Shown here: positions 10,534 to 19,949 of the stretch, piece after piece
Layout: each line of letters starts with the position of its first letter
Position numbering within the stretch: position 1 is the first letter of the stretch
Assembly: GCF_000472425.1 (NCBI RefSeq)
Contig: NZ_AXAI01000003.1
Span: 402,702 to 466,701 of the forward strand
Direction: 5' to 3'
Source: Bradyrhizobium sp. Tv2a-2
GTDB lineage: Bacteria; Pseudomonadota; Alphaproteobacteria; Rhizobiales; Xanthobacteraceae
DNA length: 64,000 nucleotides
Notes under the pieces: generated by a model
What the model was told of the DNA's origin: nothing
Seen by the model: the letters and a program-made list of their open reading frames with translations, nothing else
Databases searched by the model: none
Made by a program: the position numbers and the translations under genes

Positions 10534-13287
10534 TTACAGCGAGCGCTGGATGGTCTCCACGCGGTAGCATTCGATCACGTCGCCGACACGCATGTCGTGA
10601 TAGCTCTCGAACGCCATGCCGCATTCCTGGCCGGCCTGCACTTCCTTCACTTCGTCCTTGAAGCGCTTCAGTGTCGATAGCTTGCCTTCGTGCACGACGA
10701 CGTTGTCGCGGATCAGACGGACATTGGCGCCGCGCTCCACGGTGCCGTCGGTGACCCGGCAGCCCGCGACCTTGCCGACCTTGGAGATGTTGAAGATCTC
10801 CAGGATCTGCGCGTTGCCCAGCATGGTCTCGCGCAATGTCGGCGCAAGCAGGCCGCTCATGGCCTTCTTCACGTCATCCACGAGGTCGTAGATGATGTTG
10901 TAGTAGCGGATCTCAATGCCGTTGCGCTTGGCGGAGGCCGAGGCCTCCTTGTTGGCGCGCACGTTGAAGCCGATGATCGCGGCGTTGAAGCCTTCAGCCA
11001 GCGTCACGTCGGATTCGGAGATGCCGCCGACGCCCGCATGCAGGATGCGCGCGGCGACTTCGTCGGTGCCGAGCTTCTCGAGCGAGCCGAGAATGGCTTC
11101 GAGCGAGCCCTGCACGTCAGCCTTGACGATCAGCGGGAACTCCTTGCGGCCCGCGGTCTTGAGCTGCGACATCATCTGCTCGAGCGAGCCGCGCATGCCG
11201 GAGATCGAGGCGGCCGCGTTCTCGCGCTTCTGGTGCGCGCGGTAGCTCGTGATCTGGCGGGCGCGGGCTTCGTTCTCGACCACGGCGAGGCGGTCGCCGG
11301 CCTCCGGCGGGCCGTTGAAGCCGAGCACTTCCACCGGCACGGAGGGACCTGCCTCCTGAACGGTCTCGCCCTGGTCGGAGATCAGCGCGCGGACGCGACC
11401 CATCTCGGCGCCGGCCACGATGATGTCGCCGACACGCAAGGTGCCGCGCTGGACCAGCACGGTCGCCACCGGGCCGCGGCCGCGGTCGAGCTTGGCTTCG
11501 ATCACGGTGCCTTCCGCAGGACGCTCCGAGTTGGTCTTGAGGTCGAGGATTTCGGCCTGCAGCGCGATCATTTCGAGCAGGCGGTCAAGATTGGTCTTGT
11601 TCTTGGCCGAGACCTCGACATCGACGACCTCGCCGCCGAGCGATTCGACCTGCACCTCATGCTGCAGCAGTTCGGTGCGCACGCGCTCGGGCCGGGCGTC
11701 CGGCTTGTCGATCTTGTTGATGGCGACGATGATCGGAACCCTGGCCGCCTTGGCGTGATTGATGGCTTCCACCGTCTGCGGCATGACGCCGTCATCGGCC
11801 GCGACCACCAGCACGACGATATCGGTGACCTTGGCGCCGCGCGCGCGCATCGCGGTGAACGCGGCGTGGCCGGGCGTGTCGATGAAGGTGATCTTCTTGC
11901 CGGTTTCCGGCGAGCTCACCTGATAGGCGCCGATATGCTGGGTGATGCCGCCGGCTTCGCCGGAGACGACATTGGCGTGGCGCAACGCGTCGAGCAGCGA
12001 GGTCTTGCCGTGGTCGACATGGCCCATCACGGTCACGACCGGCGAGCGCTCCTCGGTGTCGGTGGAATCGTCGACGACGTCGAACAGGCCTTCCTCGACG
12101 TCGGAGGCCGCCACGCGCTTCACGGTGTGGCCGAGCTCCTCGGCGATCAGCTGCGCAGTGTCGGCGTCGATCACGTCGGTGATCTTGTACATCGCGCCCT
12201 GCTTCATCAGCAGGCGGATGACATCGACCGCGCGCTCCGACATGCGGTTGGCGAGTTCCTGGATGGTGATGGCTTCCGGGATCGTCACCTCGCGAACCAG
12301 CTTCTCCTTTGCCTCGTTGGAGGCATGCCCCTTCAGGCGCTGGGTACGGCGGCGGAACGAGGCAATCGAGCGCTCGCGCACGTCGTCGGCATTGAGTGCC
12401 GTGACCACGGTCAGGCGGCCGCGCTGCTTCTGCGGCGAGGGCTTGTGGGTGGTTTTTGGCGCGGCAACCGGACGCATGGCGCCGCCGGGGCCGCGCCGGA
12501 TCTGGCGCGGACCTTCATCCTCTTCCGCTTCAGCGGCGACGCCCGGCGCGCGCGCCGGCACAGCGGGGCGGGCAGCGCCTGGTGTTGCCCCCGGCGCACG
12601 TGCCGCTGGCGCGCGCGCGGTGGCGGGCGCTCCGGCGCGGGCCGGCGCGGGTGCGCGGGCTGTGGCGGACTGCGGCGCCGCTGCAGCGGTGGCAGCTGCG
12701 GCCGCCGGGGCCGCGCTGGCTGCAGCCGGCGCGGGGCGCGGCGCTTCACCCTCGCCAAAGCGCTTCTTGGCCTCGGTTTCCGCCTTGCGCCTGGCTTCCT
12801 CTTCGTGGCGATGGCGCTCTTCCTCGGCCTTGCGACGCGCTTCCGCAGCCTCACGCTCGGCCTTTTCGGCGGCTTCGCGCACGGCGCGGCGCTTGGCCTC
12901 TTCCTCGGCCTGGCGGCGTTCCTCGACGTCGCGGAGCTTGGCGTCGGCGAGCGCGCTGGCGCGCGCTGCATGCTCGTCCTCGGTCAGGGTGCGCAATACC
13001 ACGCCGGAGGTATTGCGCGGCTGGGATGGGTGCGAACCGTGGCCCGGGCGGCCCTGCATCGGCGGCCTGGCGGCCGGCGCGGGCTTGGGCGCGACGGGCT
13101 CAGGGGCGTGCGGGGCATCCCCTTCGCCGCCGACCCTGCGCTTGCCGCGCTTCTCCACCACGACCTGCTTGCTGCGGCCATGGGGAAAGCTCTGGCGCAC
13201 GGTGCCGGTCTCGACGCGCGGCTTCAGCGTCAAGGTCTTGCTGGGCACACTCAATTTCTTGTCGCCAGGCGTATTGTTATCAGCCAT
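10534..13287 (-). CDS. infB: Translation initiation factor IF-2
   Basis: This 917-residue GTPase positions initiator fMet-tRNA on the 30S subunit and drives subunit joining. The G-domain motifs are clear: [14 protein letters not shown] (G1), [15 protein letters not shown] (G3) and NKIDKPDA (G4), followed by the C-terminal beta-barrel domains. The N-terminal third is long and low in complexity: an IF2-associated opening ([23 protein letters not shown]), a charged helix rich in Arg, Glu and Ala, then an Ala/Pro-rich linker around residues 190-265. This layout is usual for alphaproteobacteria. It is 47 bases downstream of ylxR. Confidence 0.97.
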   Translation of the reverse strand: MADNNTPGDKKLSVPSKTLTLKPRVETGTVRQSFPHGRSKQVVVEKRGKRRVGGEGDAPHAPEPVAPKPAPAARPPMQGRPGHGSHPSQPRNTSGVVLRTLTEDEHAARASALADAKLRDVEERRQAEEEAKRRAVREAAEKAEREAAEARRKAEEERHRHEEEARRKAETEAKKRFGEGEAPRPAPAAASAAPAAAAATAAAAPQSATARAPAPARAGAPATARAPAARAPGATPGAARPAVPARAPGVAAEAEEDEGPRQIRRGPGGAMRPVAAPKTTHKPSPQKQRGRLTVVTALNADDVRERSIASFRRRTQRLKGHASNEAKEKLVREVTIPEAITIQELANRMSERAVDVIRLLMKQGAMYKITDVIDADTAQLIAEELGHTVKRVAASDVEEGLFDVVDDSTDTEERSPVVTVMGHVDHGKTSLLDALRHANVVSGEAGGITQHIGAYQVSSPETGKKITFIDTPGHAAFTAMRARGAKVTDIVVLVVAADDGVMPQTVEAINHAKAARVPIIVAINKIDKPDARPERVRTELLQHEVQVESLGGEVVDVEVSAKNKTNLDRLLEMIALQAEILDLKTNSERPAEGTVIEAKLDRGRGPVATVLVQRGTLRVGDIIVAGAEMGRVRALISDQGETVQEAGPSVPVEVLGFNGPPEAGDRLAVVENEARARQITSYRAHQKRENAAASISGMRGSLEQMMSQLKTAGRKEFPLIVKADVQGSLEAILGSLEKLGTDEVAARILHAGVGGISESDVTLAEGFNAAIIGFNVRANKEASASAKRNGIEIRYYNIIYDLVDDVKKAMSGLLAPTLRETMLGNAQILEIFNISKVGKVAGCRVTDGTVERGANVRLIRDNVVVHEGKLSTLKRFKDEVKEVQAGQECGMAFESYHDMRVGDVIECYRVETIQRSL

Positions 13288-13334
13288 TCAGTCGTCCCAA
13301 TCTGTTCCTCAAGGTGCGCTCGGCGCACCGTCTA

Positions 13335-14087
13335 TTATTGCAAGTCGTCACCGTCTCGCGAGAGCGACGTTGAATGCGGTTTCGAATTCCTGGCACCGAT
13401 TCCGGCAGTCTTGTCCGCGTCGGCCATCCGGTATCGGACCAAGGTCTGGCTGCGCGACAGGAAAGTCTTGCTCGCCGGGCCCGCGAGCAGCGCTGCATGT
13501 ATCACATTTGACCGGGTTAGTGCCAAATCCAATTCTGCTGAAGTTAAGACGGTGATGACGGGAATCTGCATGGATCCCCCCGGGATCTCGATATTCTGCC
13601 CGCTATTTTGACCCAACAGGGCGTCCAATTTGCGGATTCCGTCCTCCGCCCCGTCGCTGGCATGGATCAGTGCCTGAACCGTGTTCCGGGAGCCACGCTG
13701 CTTCAGGGCCGCCTCGACCTTGCTGAACCCGGCCACAACCTGACCGGCCTTGGCGGCCACGCCTAAGGCATCGGTCGTGCTGCGGACAAGGAGAGCTTCA
13801 GTGTCGGCGGCAAGGCTCGGCGAGACCCGAAGGTCGCGCTTGAATCCTCTGGAAAAATGGTGACGGCGGACGGCTTCCGCAACCGCCTGCCGCGAGGCGG
13901 TGACCCACAGGCCACGGCCCGGCAATTTGCGCTTGAGATCGGCGATCACCTCGCCGGTGGGCGCCACGACGAAGCGGATCAGTTCCTCGATGGGGCGCAC
14001 CTCGCGGCTGACCGCGCACATCCGCCTGGTCGCGGACTTTTCGGTCCGCGGTCCAAGGTCGAGTTCGGGGTCAACAGCAGCGAGCAT
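13335..14087 (-). CDS. ylxR: RNA-binding protein with YlxR and L7Ae-like domains
   Basis: This DUF448/YlxR protein of about 250 residues is encoded between nusA and infB, its normal place. The N-terminal YlxR domain shows RRMCAVSREVRPIEELIRFV and the GRGLWV motif. The second half (DALGVAAKAGQVVAGFSKVEAAL) is an L7Ae-like RNA-binding fold, a fusion common in alphaproteobacteria. The exact role is uncertain; YlxR members have been linked to RNA binding and to RNase P or ribosome functions. The ATG at 14087 is chosen because GGAGAT precedes it and it lies 22 bases past nusA. The longer frame from 14159 would overlap nusA. Confidence 0.88.
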   Translation of the reverse strand: MLAAVDPELDLGPRTEKSATRRMCAVSREVRPIEELIRFVVAPTGEVIADLKRKLPGRGLWVTASRQAVAEAVRRHHFSRGFKRDLRVSPSLAADTEALLVRSTTDALGVAAKAGQVVAGFSKVEAALKQRGSRNTVQALIHASDGAEDGIRKLDALLGQNSGQNIEIPGGSMQIPVITVLTSAELDLALTRSNVIHAALLAGPASKTFLSRSQTLVRYRMADADKTAGIGARNSKPHSTSLSRDGDDLQ

Positions 14088-14109
14088 GCGTGGGCCATCT
14101 CCCTGATGC

Positions 14110-15720
14110 CTATGCGCTTGGCGCGTCGGCGGTCTCGGCCGGCTCGCTCGGCTTGGCAAGATCGGCCTCGCTGATCCAGCCGGCCTTGACGCGCGCCTGC
14201 ATGATCAGCTGTTCCGCATCATCCCGGGAGATCTCGATGCCGTCGAGCGCGCCGGCATGCTTGGTCGGCTCGCTGCCTTCCTTGCGCTCGGTCCAGCCGA
14301 CCAGATCGTCGGTGGCGCAGCCTGCGAGATCGTCGACGGTCTTGATGTCGTTCTCGCCGAGTTTCACCAGCATCTTGGAGGTCACGCCCGGTACGGTCGT
14401 GAGTGCGTCCTCGACGCCCAGCTCCTTGCGCTTGGCCTCGAGCTCGGCCTCCTGCTGCTCCAGATATTCCTTGGCGCGGTTCTGCAGCTCGGTCGCGGTC
14501 TCCTCGTCGAAGCCCTCGATGCCGGCGAGGTCCTTGACGTCGACCAGCGCGAGTTCCTCGACCGAGGTGAAGCCTTCGGAGGCAAGCAGCTGGCCCACCA
14601 CCTCGTCGACATTGAGCGATTCCATGAACACGCGGGTGGAGTTCTCGAAATCGGCCTGGCGGCGCTCCGATTCCTCCTGCTCGGTCAGGATGTCGATGTC
14701 CCAGCCGGTGAGCTGCGAGGCGAGGCGCACATTCTGGCCGCGCCGGCCGATCGCCAGTGACAGCTGGTTGTTGGTGTCGGGCACCACGACCTCGATGCGC
14801 TCGCGATCCTCGTCGATCACGACCTTGGCGACTTCCGCCGGCGCCAGCGCGTTGACCACGAAGGTCGCGATGTCGGGCGACCAGGGAATGATGTCGATCT
14901 TCTCGCCCTGCAGCTCGTTGACCACGGCCTGCACGCGCGAGCCGCGCATGCCGACGCAGGCGCCGACCGGATCGACCGAGGAATCCCGCGAAATCACGCC
15001 GATCTTGGCGCGCGAGCCGGGATCGCGGGCGACCGCCTTGATCTCGACGATGCCGTCATAGATTTCCGGCACTTCCTGCGCGAACAGCTTCGCCATGAAC
15101 TGCGGATGGGTGCGGGAGAGGAAGATCTGCGGGCCGCGGGTCTCGCGCCGCACGTCGAAGATATAGGCGCGGACGCGGTCGCCGTTGCGGAACACCTCGC
15201 GCGGCAGCATCTCGTCGCGGCGGATGATGGCTTCGCCACGGCCCAGATCGACGATCACGCTGCCATATTCGACGCGCTTGACGATGCCGTTGACGATGTC
15301 GCCGATGCGGTCCTTGAACTCCTGGTACTGCCGGTCACGCTCGGCCTCGCGCACCTTCTGCACGATCACCTGCTTGGCCGACTGCGCGGCGATGCGGCCA
15401 TATTCCAGCGGCGGCAGCGTGTCGGCGATGGTGTCGCCGATCTGCGCGCCCGGATTGGCGCGCCGCGCATCCTCGAGCGAAATCTGGTTGGAGGAGTTCT
15501 CGACCTTTTCGACGACGAGCATGTGGCGCGACAGGCGCAGCTCGCCCTTCTTCGGATCGATCTCGGCATGGACGTCGGTCTCGCTGCCGTAACGGGCGCG
15601 GGCGGCCTTGGCGATGGCGTCTTCCATCGCGGAGATCACGATGCCGCGGTCGATCGATTTCTCGCGCGCCACCGCGTCTGCGATCTGCAGCAGTTCTAAT
15701 CGGTTGGCACTGACTGCCAT
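14110..15720 (-). CDS. nusA: Transcription termination/antitermination factor NusA
   Basis: This 536-residue protein binds RNA polymerase and nascent RNA, promoting pausing, termination or antitermination. Its N-terminal polymerase-binding domain begins MAVSANRLELLQIADAVARE. It is followed by an S1 domain (GIVKRVEYGSVIVDLGRGEAI) and two KH domains (ACVGMRGSRVQAVVNELQGEKIDI and LAIGRRGQNVRLASQLTG). The acidic C-terminus holds helix-hairpin-helix-like repeats typical of long NusA. GGAGATTGAGCC precedes the ATG. Only 3 bases separate it from rimP. Confidence 0.97.
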   Translation of the reverse strand: MAVSANRLELLQIADAVAREKSIDRGIVISAMEDAIAKAARARYGSETDVHAEIDPKKGELRLSRHMLVVEKVENSSNQISLEDARRANPGAQIGDTIADTLPPLEYGRIAAQSAKQVIVQKVREAERDRQYQEFKDRIGDIVNGIVKRVEYGSVIVDLGRGEAIIRRDEMLPREVFRNGDRVRAYIFDVRRETRGPQIFLSRTHPQFMAKLFAQEVPEIYDGIVEIKAVARDPGSRAKIGVISRDSSVDPVGACVGMRGSRVQAVVNELQGEKIDIIPWSPDIATFVVNALAPAEVAKVVIDEDRERIEVVVPDTNNQLSLAIGRRGQNVRLASQLTGWDIDILTEQEESERRQADFENSTRVFMESLNVDEVVGQLLASEGFTSVEELALVDVKDLAGIEGFDEETATELQNRAKEYLEQQEAELEAKRKELGVEDALTTVPGVTSKMLVKLGENDIKTVDDLAGCATDDLVGWTERKEGSEPTKHAGALDGIEISRDDAEQLIMQARVKAGWISEADLAKPSEPAETADAPSA

Positions 15721-15723
15721 GGC

Positions 15724-16476
15724 TCAATCTCCTCTATCAGGATCGGTTTCGCCTCTGCGCGCGCTTGTCCCGGCGAGGCGGTGTTTCTTCGTATTCGTCG
15801 GCGCCGGCTTGCTCTTTGGTTTCGGCGCAATCGTCCTGGTCTGTCTCTTGGCGTGCGCGGGGGCCGGAGGCTCAAGCCCGAGGTCACGCTTCAGCTCGCG
15901 TTCGGCAGCCTTGCCGCGACGCATGGATTCGGCGATCAACTCGTCGGTCAGCACGAGCTTCGCTTCCGCGATGTCTTCCATGGTCAACAGCACATCGGCA
16001 TCTTCGCCTTCCGGCGCGTCATCCCGATGCAGTCTTACGCGATCGCCGTCGACGCCTTCTATCGTGCCGCGGAATCTCTTGCGGCCCTCATGGGCGACCG
16101 CCATTTCGATCTTAGCAAGATGGCCGCGGGAACGCTCGAAATCCGAACGGCGCACCAGCGGCCGGTCGATCCCGGGCGAGGAAATTTCCAGCCGGTAGGC
16201 ACGATCGATGGGGTCGGCGACGTCGAGCACCGGCGACAGGGCCTTGGAAACCGCCTCGCAATCCTCGATCTGCATCGAGCCGTCAGGCCGTTCCGCCATG
16301 ATCTGGACGGTGCAGCCGGCCTCGCCGGTAATTCTGATCCGCACCAGCCGGTAACCCATGCCCTGCAGGACCGGGCCCGCCACCGCCGCGACCCGCGCCG
16401 CCACGCCCGGCTCGACCACCAGGCGCGGTTCGGCCAGCAGGTCAGCATCCGTCATCGGAGCGGTCGGATCGGTCAT
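15724..16476 (-). CDS. rimP: Ribosome maturation factor RimP
   Basis: RimP (about 250 residues here) binds the 30S subunit early in assembly and helps fold its 3' domain. The N-terminal domain includes [14 protein letters not shown] and [14 protein letters not shown]. The signature [24 protein letters not shown] is complete. About 60 basic Pro/Lys/Arg-rich residues form a C-terminal tail. This is the first gene of the nusA-infB operon. The ATG at 16476 is preferred; a TTG at 16488 is in frame and neither has a strong ribosome site. Confidence 0.93.
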   Translation of the reverse strand: MTDPTAPMTDADLLAEPRLVVEPGVAARVAAVAGPVLQGMGYRLVRIRITGEAGCTVQIMAERPDGSMQIEDCEAVSKALSPVLDVADPIDRAYRLEISSPGIDRPLVRRSDFERSRGHLAKIEMAVAHEGRKRFRGTIEGVDGDRVRLHRDDAPEGEDADVLLTMEDIAEAKLVLTDELIAESMRRGKAAERELKRDLGLEPPAPAHAKRQTRTIAPKPKSKPAPTNTKKHRLAGTSARRGETDPDRGD

Positions 16477-16612
16477 ATCCAGTGTCAAGACAGGTTGAAC
16501 GTGCGACAGGTCTATTCTGCTTTCAGGTGGGGTGGATCCAAGCTCGCCGGAAGTCCGCCCGATGGCATTAACCCGAACCTGCCGGCGATCATCCGCTGGC
16601 CTGCTTCGGGTA

Positions 16613-16644
16613 ATAAAAAAGAGCGGGTCCCGGGGGGCCCACTC
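16613..16644 (-). terminator. Terminator-like hairpin in the rimP leader
   Basis: Read on the minus strand, a GC-rich stem (GAGTGGG.../...CCCGCTC, one mismatch and one wobble) is followed by TTTTTTATT. It lies about 140 bases upstream of the rimP start, within the 500-base gap between rimP and the DUF2336 gene. It could be an attenuator for the rimP-nusA operon or the end of a short upstream RNA. No tRNA was found before it, unlike the metY-rimP arrangement of E. coli. Confidence 0.55.
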
Positions 16645-16767
16645 TCAATACGCGTTTCGTATGAGAACTGTAAGTTGCCGCCGATATAGCGTTTTTCCTC
16701 TCCCCCCACAAGAGGAACCAGCTCTCATCGGGCCGATTTTGAGGCCCCTCAAATGCCCAAGAGCCGG

Positions 16768-16874
16768 CCTAAACCGCGATCGGTTCAGGTTGAGCCGTCA
16801 CCGCGCCTTCGGTTTCCGATGGAACATGACCTTCCGGAAGACCGCCGCACAATTTTCCCGGATCACGCTCTAAC
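16768..16874. repeat. Diverged, inverted copy of the 101-bp repeat
   Basis: The stretch containing TAAACCGCGAT, GTCACCGCGCCTTCGG, ACATGACCTTCCGGAAGACCG and CCCGGATCACGCTCTAA aligns base for base, with scattered changes, to the reverse complement of the units at 5849-6050. It occupies the divergent space between rimP and the DUF2336 gene. The homology is read by eye along the full unit. Confidence 0.65.
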
Positions 16875-16978
16875 CGTTCGTTCACCAAGCCGGCCTAAAT
16901 TGGCAAGAGCGTCCGTTGCCTGCTTTTTTTCGAGGGGCGCGTCGTCACGTGGGGGCGGTTGCGCATGGGGCAGGTTTG

Positions 16979-18061
16979 ATGACGGCGGCCGCGTCGCTGA
17001 TCCCCGGGCTTGACAAGATCATACGCCACAGCGATCCCGCGCGCCGTCGCGAGGCCGCGCGGCGAATTTCGCAACTGTTCTTCGAGGACGCCGCGAAGCT
17101 GCGTGCGGGCCATGTTGCGCTGTTCGACGACATCCTGGTCGACCTCGTCCCTTACGTTGAAACGGTGGCGCGGGCCGAGCTCGCCGAGCGCTTCTCGCAG
17201 CTCGCCAACGCACCGCGTGCACTGATCGGCCAGCTTGCGCGCGAGAACGAGATTCTGGTGGCCGGGCCCGTGCTGCGCCGCTCGCCCGTGCTCGACGACG
17301 AGGTGCTGCTCGAGGTGGCGCGGCTGAAAGGACAGGGCCATTTGCTTGCAATGGCCGAGCGCAGCACGCTCTCGACCGGCCTCACCGATGTCATGGTCCG
17401 GCGCGGCGACCGTGAGGTGGTGCGCCGCACGGCGGGCAATCCAGGCGCGGCATTTTCCGTGATCGGCTATCAGGCGCTGATCAAGCGCGCCACGCAGGAC
17501 GGCGTGCTGACGCTCACGGTCGGTCAGCGCAGCGATCTGTCGGATGCACATCTGAAGGAGCTCATGGGCGGATCGCTTGAGGTGATCCGCCGCCGCCTGT
17601 TCGACCTCGTCAAGCCCGAGCGTCAGGCCGCGATCAATCGCGTCATCGGCGACATCACTGGCGTCCCGGAGACGTTCGAAAGCAAGCGCAACTTCGTCCC
17701 CGCACAGCGCGCCATCCTTGCTCTGCACAAAACCGGCGATCTCAACGAGGCCGCGCTACTCGGCTTTGCCAAGAGTTTCTCGTATGAAGAGTCGATCGCC
17801 GCACTGGCTGCGATGTCGCGGATCGGCATTGCAACGCTTGACCGGCTGATCTCGGGCGATCGCCATGATCCGATCCTGATCGTCGGCAAGTTCATCGGGC
17901 TCGAATGGGCGACCGTCCGCGCTCTGGTGCTGCTCCGGCTCGGTCTCAACCGTGTGCCGGCGCCGGCCGATATCGAAACCGTGCGGGTCAATTATGCGCG
18001 CCTGATGCCGGCCACCGCCGAGCGCGTAGTGAGCTTCTGGAAGACGCGCCAGTCGGGTTAG
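16979..18061 (+). CDS. DUF2336 domain protein
   Basis: A 360-residue helical protein of the alphaproteobacterial DUF2336 family, whose function is not established. The body resembles HEAT-like helical repeats: repeating segments of two helices, with clusters such as RREAARRISQLFF and AAINRVIGDITGVPE. There is no signal peptide, membrane segment or catalytic motif. The start is set at 16979, where GGGGCAGG precedes the ATG; an upstream in-frame start at 16916 lacks such a site. It is transcribed away from rimP. The last base of its stop codon opens a palindromic repeat. Confidence 0.75.
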   Translation: MTAAASLIPGLDKIIRHSDPARRREAARRISQLFFEDAAKLRAGHVALFDDILVDLVPYVETVARAELAERFSQLANAPRALIGQLARENEILVAGPVLRRSPVLDDEVLLEVARLKGQGHLLAMAERSTLSTGLTDVMVRRGDREVVRRTAGNPGAAFSVIGYQALIKRATQDGVLTLTVGQRSDLSDAHLKELMGGSLEVIRRRLFDLVKPERQAAINRVIGDITGVPETFESKRNFVPAQRAILALHKTGDLNEAALLGFAKSFSYEESIAALAAMSRIGIATLDRLISGDRHDPILIVGKFIGLEWATVRALVLLRLGLNRVPAPADIETVRVNYARLMPATAERVVSFWKTRQSG

Positions 18062-18163
18062 AGCGTTTTCGAGCGAAGTGGACACCGGTTCGCGTGAAGA
18101 AAACGCGTCAAAACAAGAATCCGGAGCTTCGGTTCTGATTCAATCAGAACCGGAAATGCTCTA
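18061..18163. repeat. Intergenic repeat with internal hairpin
   Basis: A 103-base element begins GAGCGTTTTCGAGCGAAGTG and ends near AAATGCTCTAG. It includes an 11-bp perfect inverted repeat (CGGTTCTGATT / AATCAGAACCG) at 18130-18152 and outer GAGCGTTTTC/GAAAACGC segments. I recognise this type from Bradyrhizobium intergenic regions. It may also act as a 3' hairpin for the DUF2336 transcript. Confidence 0.6.
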
Positions 18164-18236
18164 GCGCTTCCCAAGGTCGGAGACCTCGCGCTATGTTTTG
18201 CCTCAAGGCGCGCAAAAGCGCCATTGGGGAGTGGAA

Positions 18237-19079
18237 ATGTTGACCGAAGATGACATCAAGGCGCATCTCGCGCGCATCCGCGACGATGGCTACACCGTGA
18301 TCGAGCAGGCGGCCTCGATTGATCTGGTCGAGGGGCTGAAGCGGACGCTGGAGCGCATCGAGCGCGAGCACGATCTGGGTTACGCCAAGACCTCGTTCGA
18401 GGGTTTCAAGACCGTCCGCATCAACAATCTCCTGACCTATGACGATCTGTTCTGGGAGGTGCCGCTGCACGAGAACGTGCTGCCCGTGGTCGAAGGCATG
18501 CTCGACAGGGAGTGCCTGTTGTCATCGTTCTGCTCGCTGGTGCTCGGACCGGGCCAGGAGGCGCAGCCGATCCATGAGGACACTCAGCTCATTCCGCTGC
18601 CGCGGCCGCATATCCCGATCACGGTCAATGCGATCTGGGCGCTGTCGGATTTCACCGAGAAAAATGGCGCGACGCGGATCGTTCCCGGCAGCCACAAATA
18701 TGATTCGTCGCCGGACTACGGCAGACACTATGAGACGGTGACGGCGACCATGCCGGCTGGCAGCGTGATGCTGTTCGACAGTGCGCTGTGGCATGGCGGC
18801 GGCGCCAATGTCAGCGAGGCCAGGCGCTTCGCCTTCTCCTGCGCCTATTGCTGGGGCTGGATGCGCCAGCAGGAGAATCTGCAACTCGGCATTCCCCGCG
18901 AGACCGCGGCGCGCTTTCCGCGGCGCCTGCAGGAACTGTGCGGCTACAGCGTCTACAAGGGGCAGTTCGGCCACATCGACAATCGCGACCCGATCGAGCT
19001 TTTGGGGCGCGAGCGCGGCAAGCGCATGGTCTGGGAAGCGACCGATGCGAAGAAGGCGCGGATGGCGGCGGAGCGATAG
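18237..19079 (+). CDS. Phytanoyl-CoA dioxygenase family protein
   Basis: A 280-residue non-heme iron(II)/2-oxoglutarate-dependent oxygenase of the PhyH group. The facial metal triad is visible as His113 and Asp115 in the HEDTQ motif and His186 in WHGGGANVS. An arginine near SEARRFAF is the likely 2-oxoglutarate contact. Such enzymes hydroxylate small molecules in the cytoplasm; the substrate cannot be told. The ATG at 18237 follows GGGGAGTGGAA. It stands alone between two palindromic repeats. Bacterial PhyH proteins act in varied pathways (ectoine, halogenation, lipids), so no gene name is given. Confidence 0.85.
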   Translation: MLTEDDIKAHLARIRDDGYTVIEQAASIDLVEGLKRTLERIEREHDLGYAKTSFEGFKTVRINNLLTYDDLFWEVPLHENVLPVVEGMLDRECLLSSFCSLVLGPGQEAQPIHEDTQLIPLPRPHIPITVNAIWALSDFTEKNGATRIVPGSHKYDSSPDYGRHYETVTATMPAGSVMLFDSALWHGGGANVSEARRFAFSCAYCWGWMRQQENLQLGIPRETAARFPRRLQELCGYSVYKGQFGHIDNRDPIELLGRERGKRMVWEATDAKKARMAAER

Positions 19080-19100
19080 TTCTTTCCGTTATGGCGCGCT

Positions 19101-19180
19101 GTCATTCCGGGATGGTCCGAAGGACCAGACCCGGAATCTCGAGATCTCGGGTTTGATGCTTCGCATCGCCCCGGAATGAC
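19101..19180. repeat. 80-bp palindromic intergenic repeat
   Basis: The element has perfect 10-bp terminal inverted repeats (GTCATTCCGG at 19101-19110 and CCGGAATGAC at 19171-19180) and internal complementary blocks (GGTCCGAAGGACC; CTCGAGATCTCGG; GATGCTTCGCATC). It lies in the convergent gap between the dioxygenase gene and trmB. Related copies are at 27787-27890 and probably 29791-29842. Confidence 0.7.
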
Positions 19181-19217
19181 GGCGGGCCAATGGTGTAGAT
19201 GCTCCAATTGCGACGAG

Positions 19218-19949
19218 TCACACCCGCCGAAACCGCAAATATGTCGCCTTGCGGCCCTCGCGCTCGGCCTTCTGGCCGTAGCGTGTTTTCGTAAAGCCTG
19301 CCCACGGCAGGCGCCAGTCGTCGGCATGCTCCGCGATCCATTCGAAGTCGGGCGAGCGCAACATATGCGCCAGCGTCCAGTTGGCGTAATCGTCGATGTC
19401 GCTGGCAAAGCGAAACTCGCCGCCGGCTTTCACCACACGCGCCATCGCGGCAATCGTCGCGTCCTGAACAAAGCGCCGCTTCCAGTGCCGGCGCTTGGGC
19501 CAGGGATCGGGATGGATCAGGTCGATCCGCGCCAATGATTGCGGCGGCAGCCAGGCGAGCAGCTCGGCCGCATCGCCTGCGAGCAGGCGGATGTTGCCGA
19601 TGTTGTGAGCCTCGATCTGGGTCAGGATCTTGGCCATGCCGTTGACATAGGGCTCGCAGCCGATGAAGCCCGTGTCGGGAAATGTCATGGCTTCGGCCAC
19701 CAGGTGCTCGCCGCCGCCGAAGCCGATCTCGAGCCGCAAGGCGCTCCGCGCGGAATCGAACAGTTCAGCGACATCAGGCGGCGGGCCTGCGATGTTCAGC
19801 GCCAAATGCGGCAGCAGATGCTCAATCAGGTCGGCTTGGTGGGCGCGCAGCTTGTGCCCCTTGCGACGGCCGAAAAACGAGCCCGCCTGACGCGCGCCCT
19901 CGCTGGCGGAGGACGTGCGCTGCTCACTGTCGTGTTCTGCCGCGCTCAT
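19218..19949 (-). CDS. trmB: tRNA (guanine-N7)-methyltransferase TrmB
   Basis: TrmB methylates G46 in the variable loop of tRNA using S-adenosylmethionine. The 243-residue protein shows the cofactor motif LRLEIGFGGGEHLVAEA, the FIGCEPYVNGMAKIL segment, and the family signature RIDLIHPDPWPKRRHWKRRFVQD. It ends with KTRYGQKAEREGRKATYLRFRRV, typical for TrmB. Its ATG overlaps the stop of the upstream peptidase gene as ATGA, so the two are probably cotranslated. Confidence 0.95.
   Translation of the reverse strand: MSAAEHDSEQRTSSASEGARQAGSFFGRRKGHKLRAHQADLIEHLLPHLALNIAGPPPDVAELFDSARSALRLEIGFGGGEHLVAEAMTFPDTGFIGCEPYVNGMAKILTQIEAHNIGNIRLLAGDAAELLAWLPPQSLARIDLIHPDPWPKRRHWKRRFVQDATIAAMARVVKAGGEFRFASDIDDYANWTLAHMLRSPDFEWIAEHADDWRLPWAGFTKTRYGQKAEREGRKATYLRFRRV

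Noticed and set aside
10690..13611. 973-codon plus-strand frame opposite infB
   Set aside because: It is a shadow of infB codon bias with no recognisable domains.
16477..16978. Possible tRNA upstream of rimP, as in E. coli metY
   Set aside because: No T-loop GGTTCGAATC-like sequence or acceptor stem could be found.
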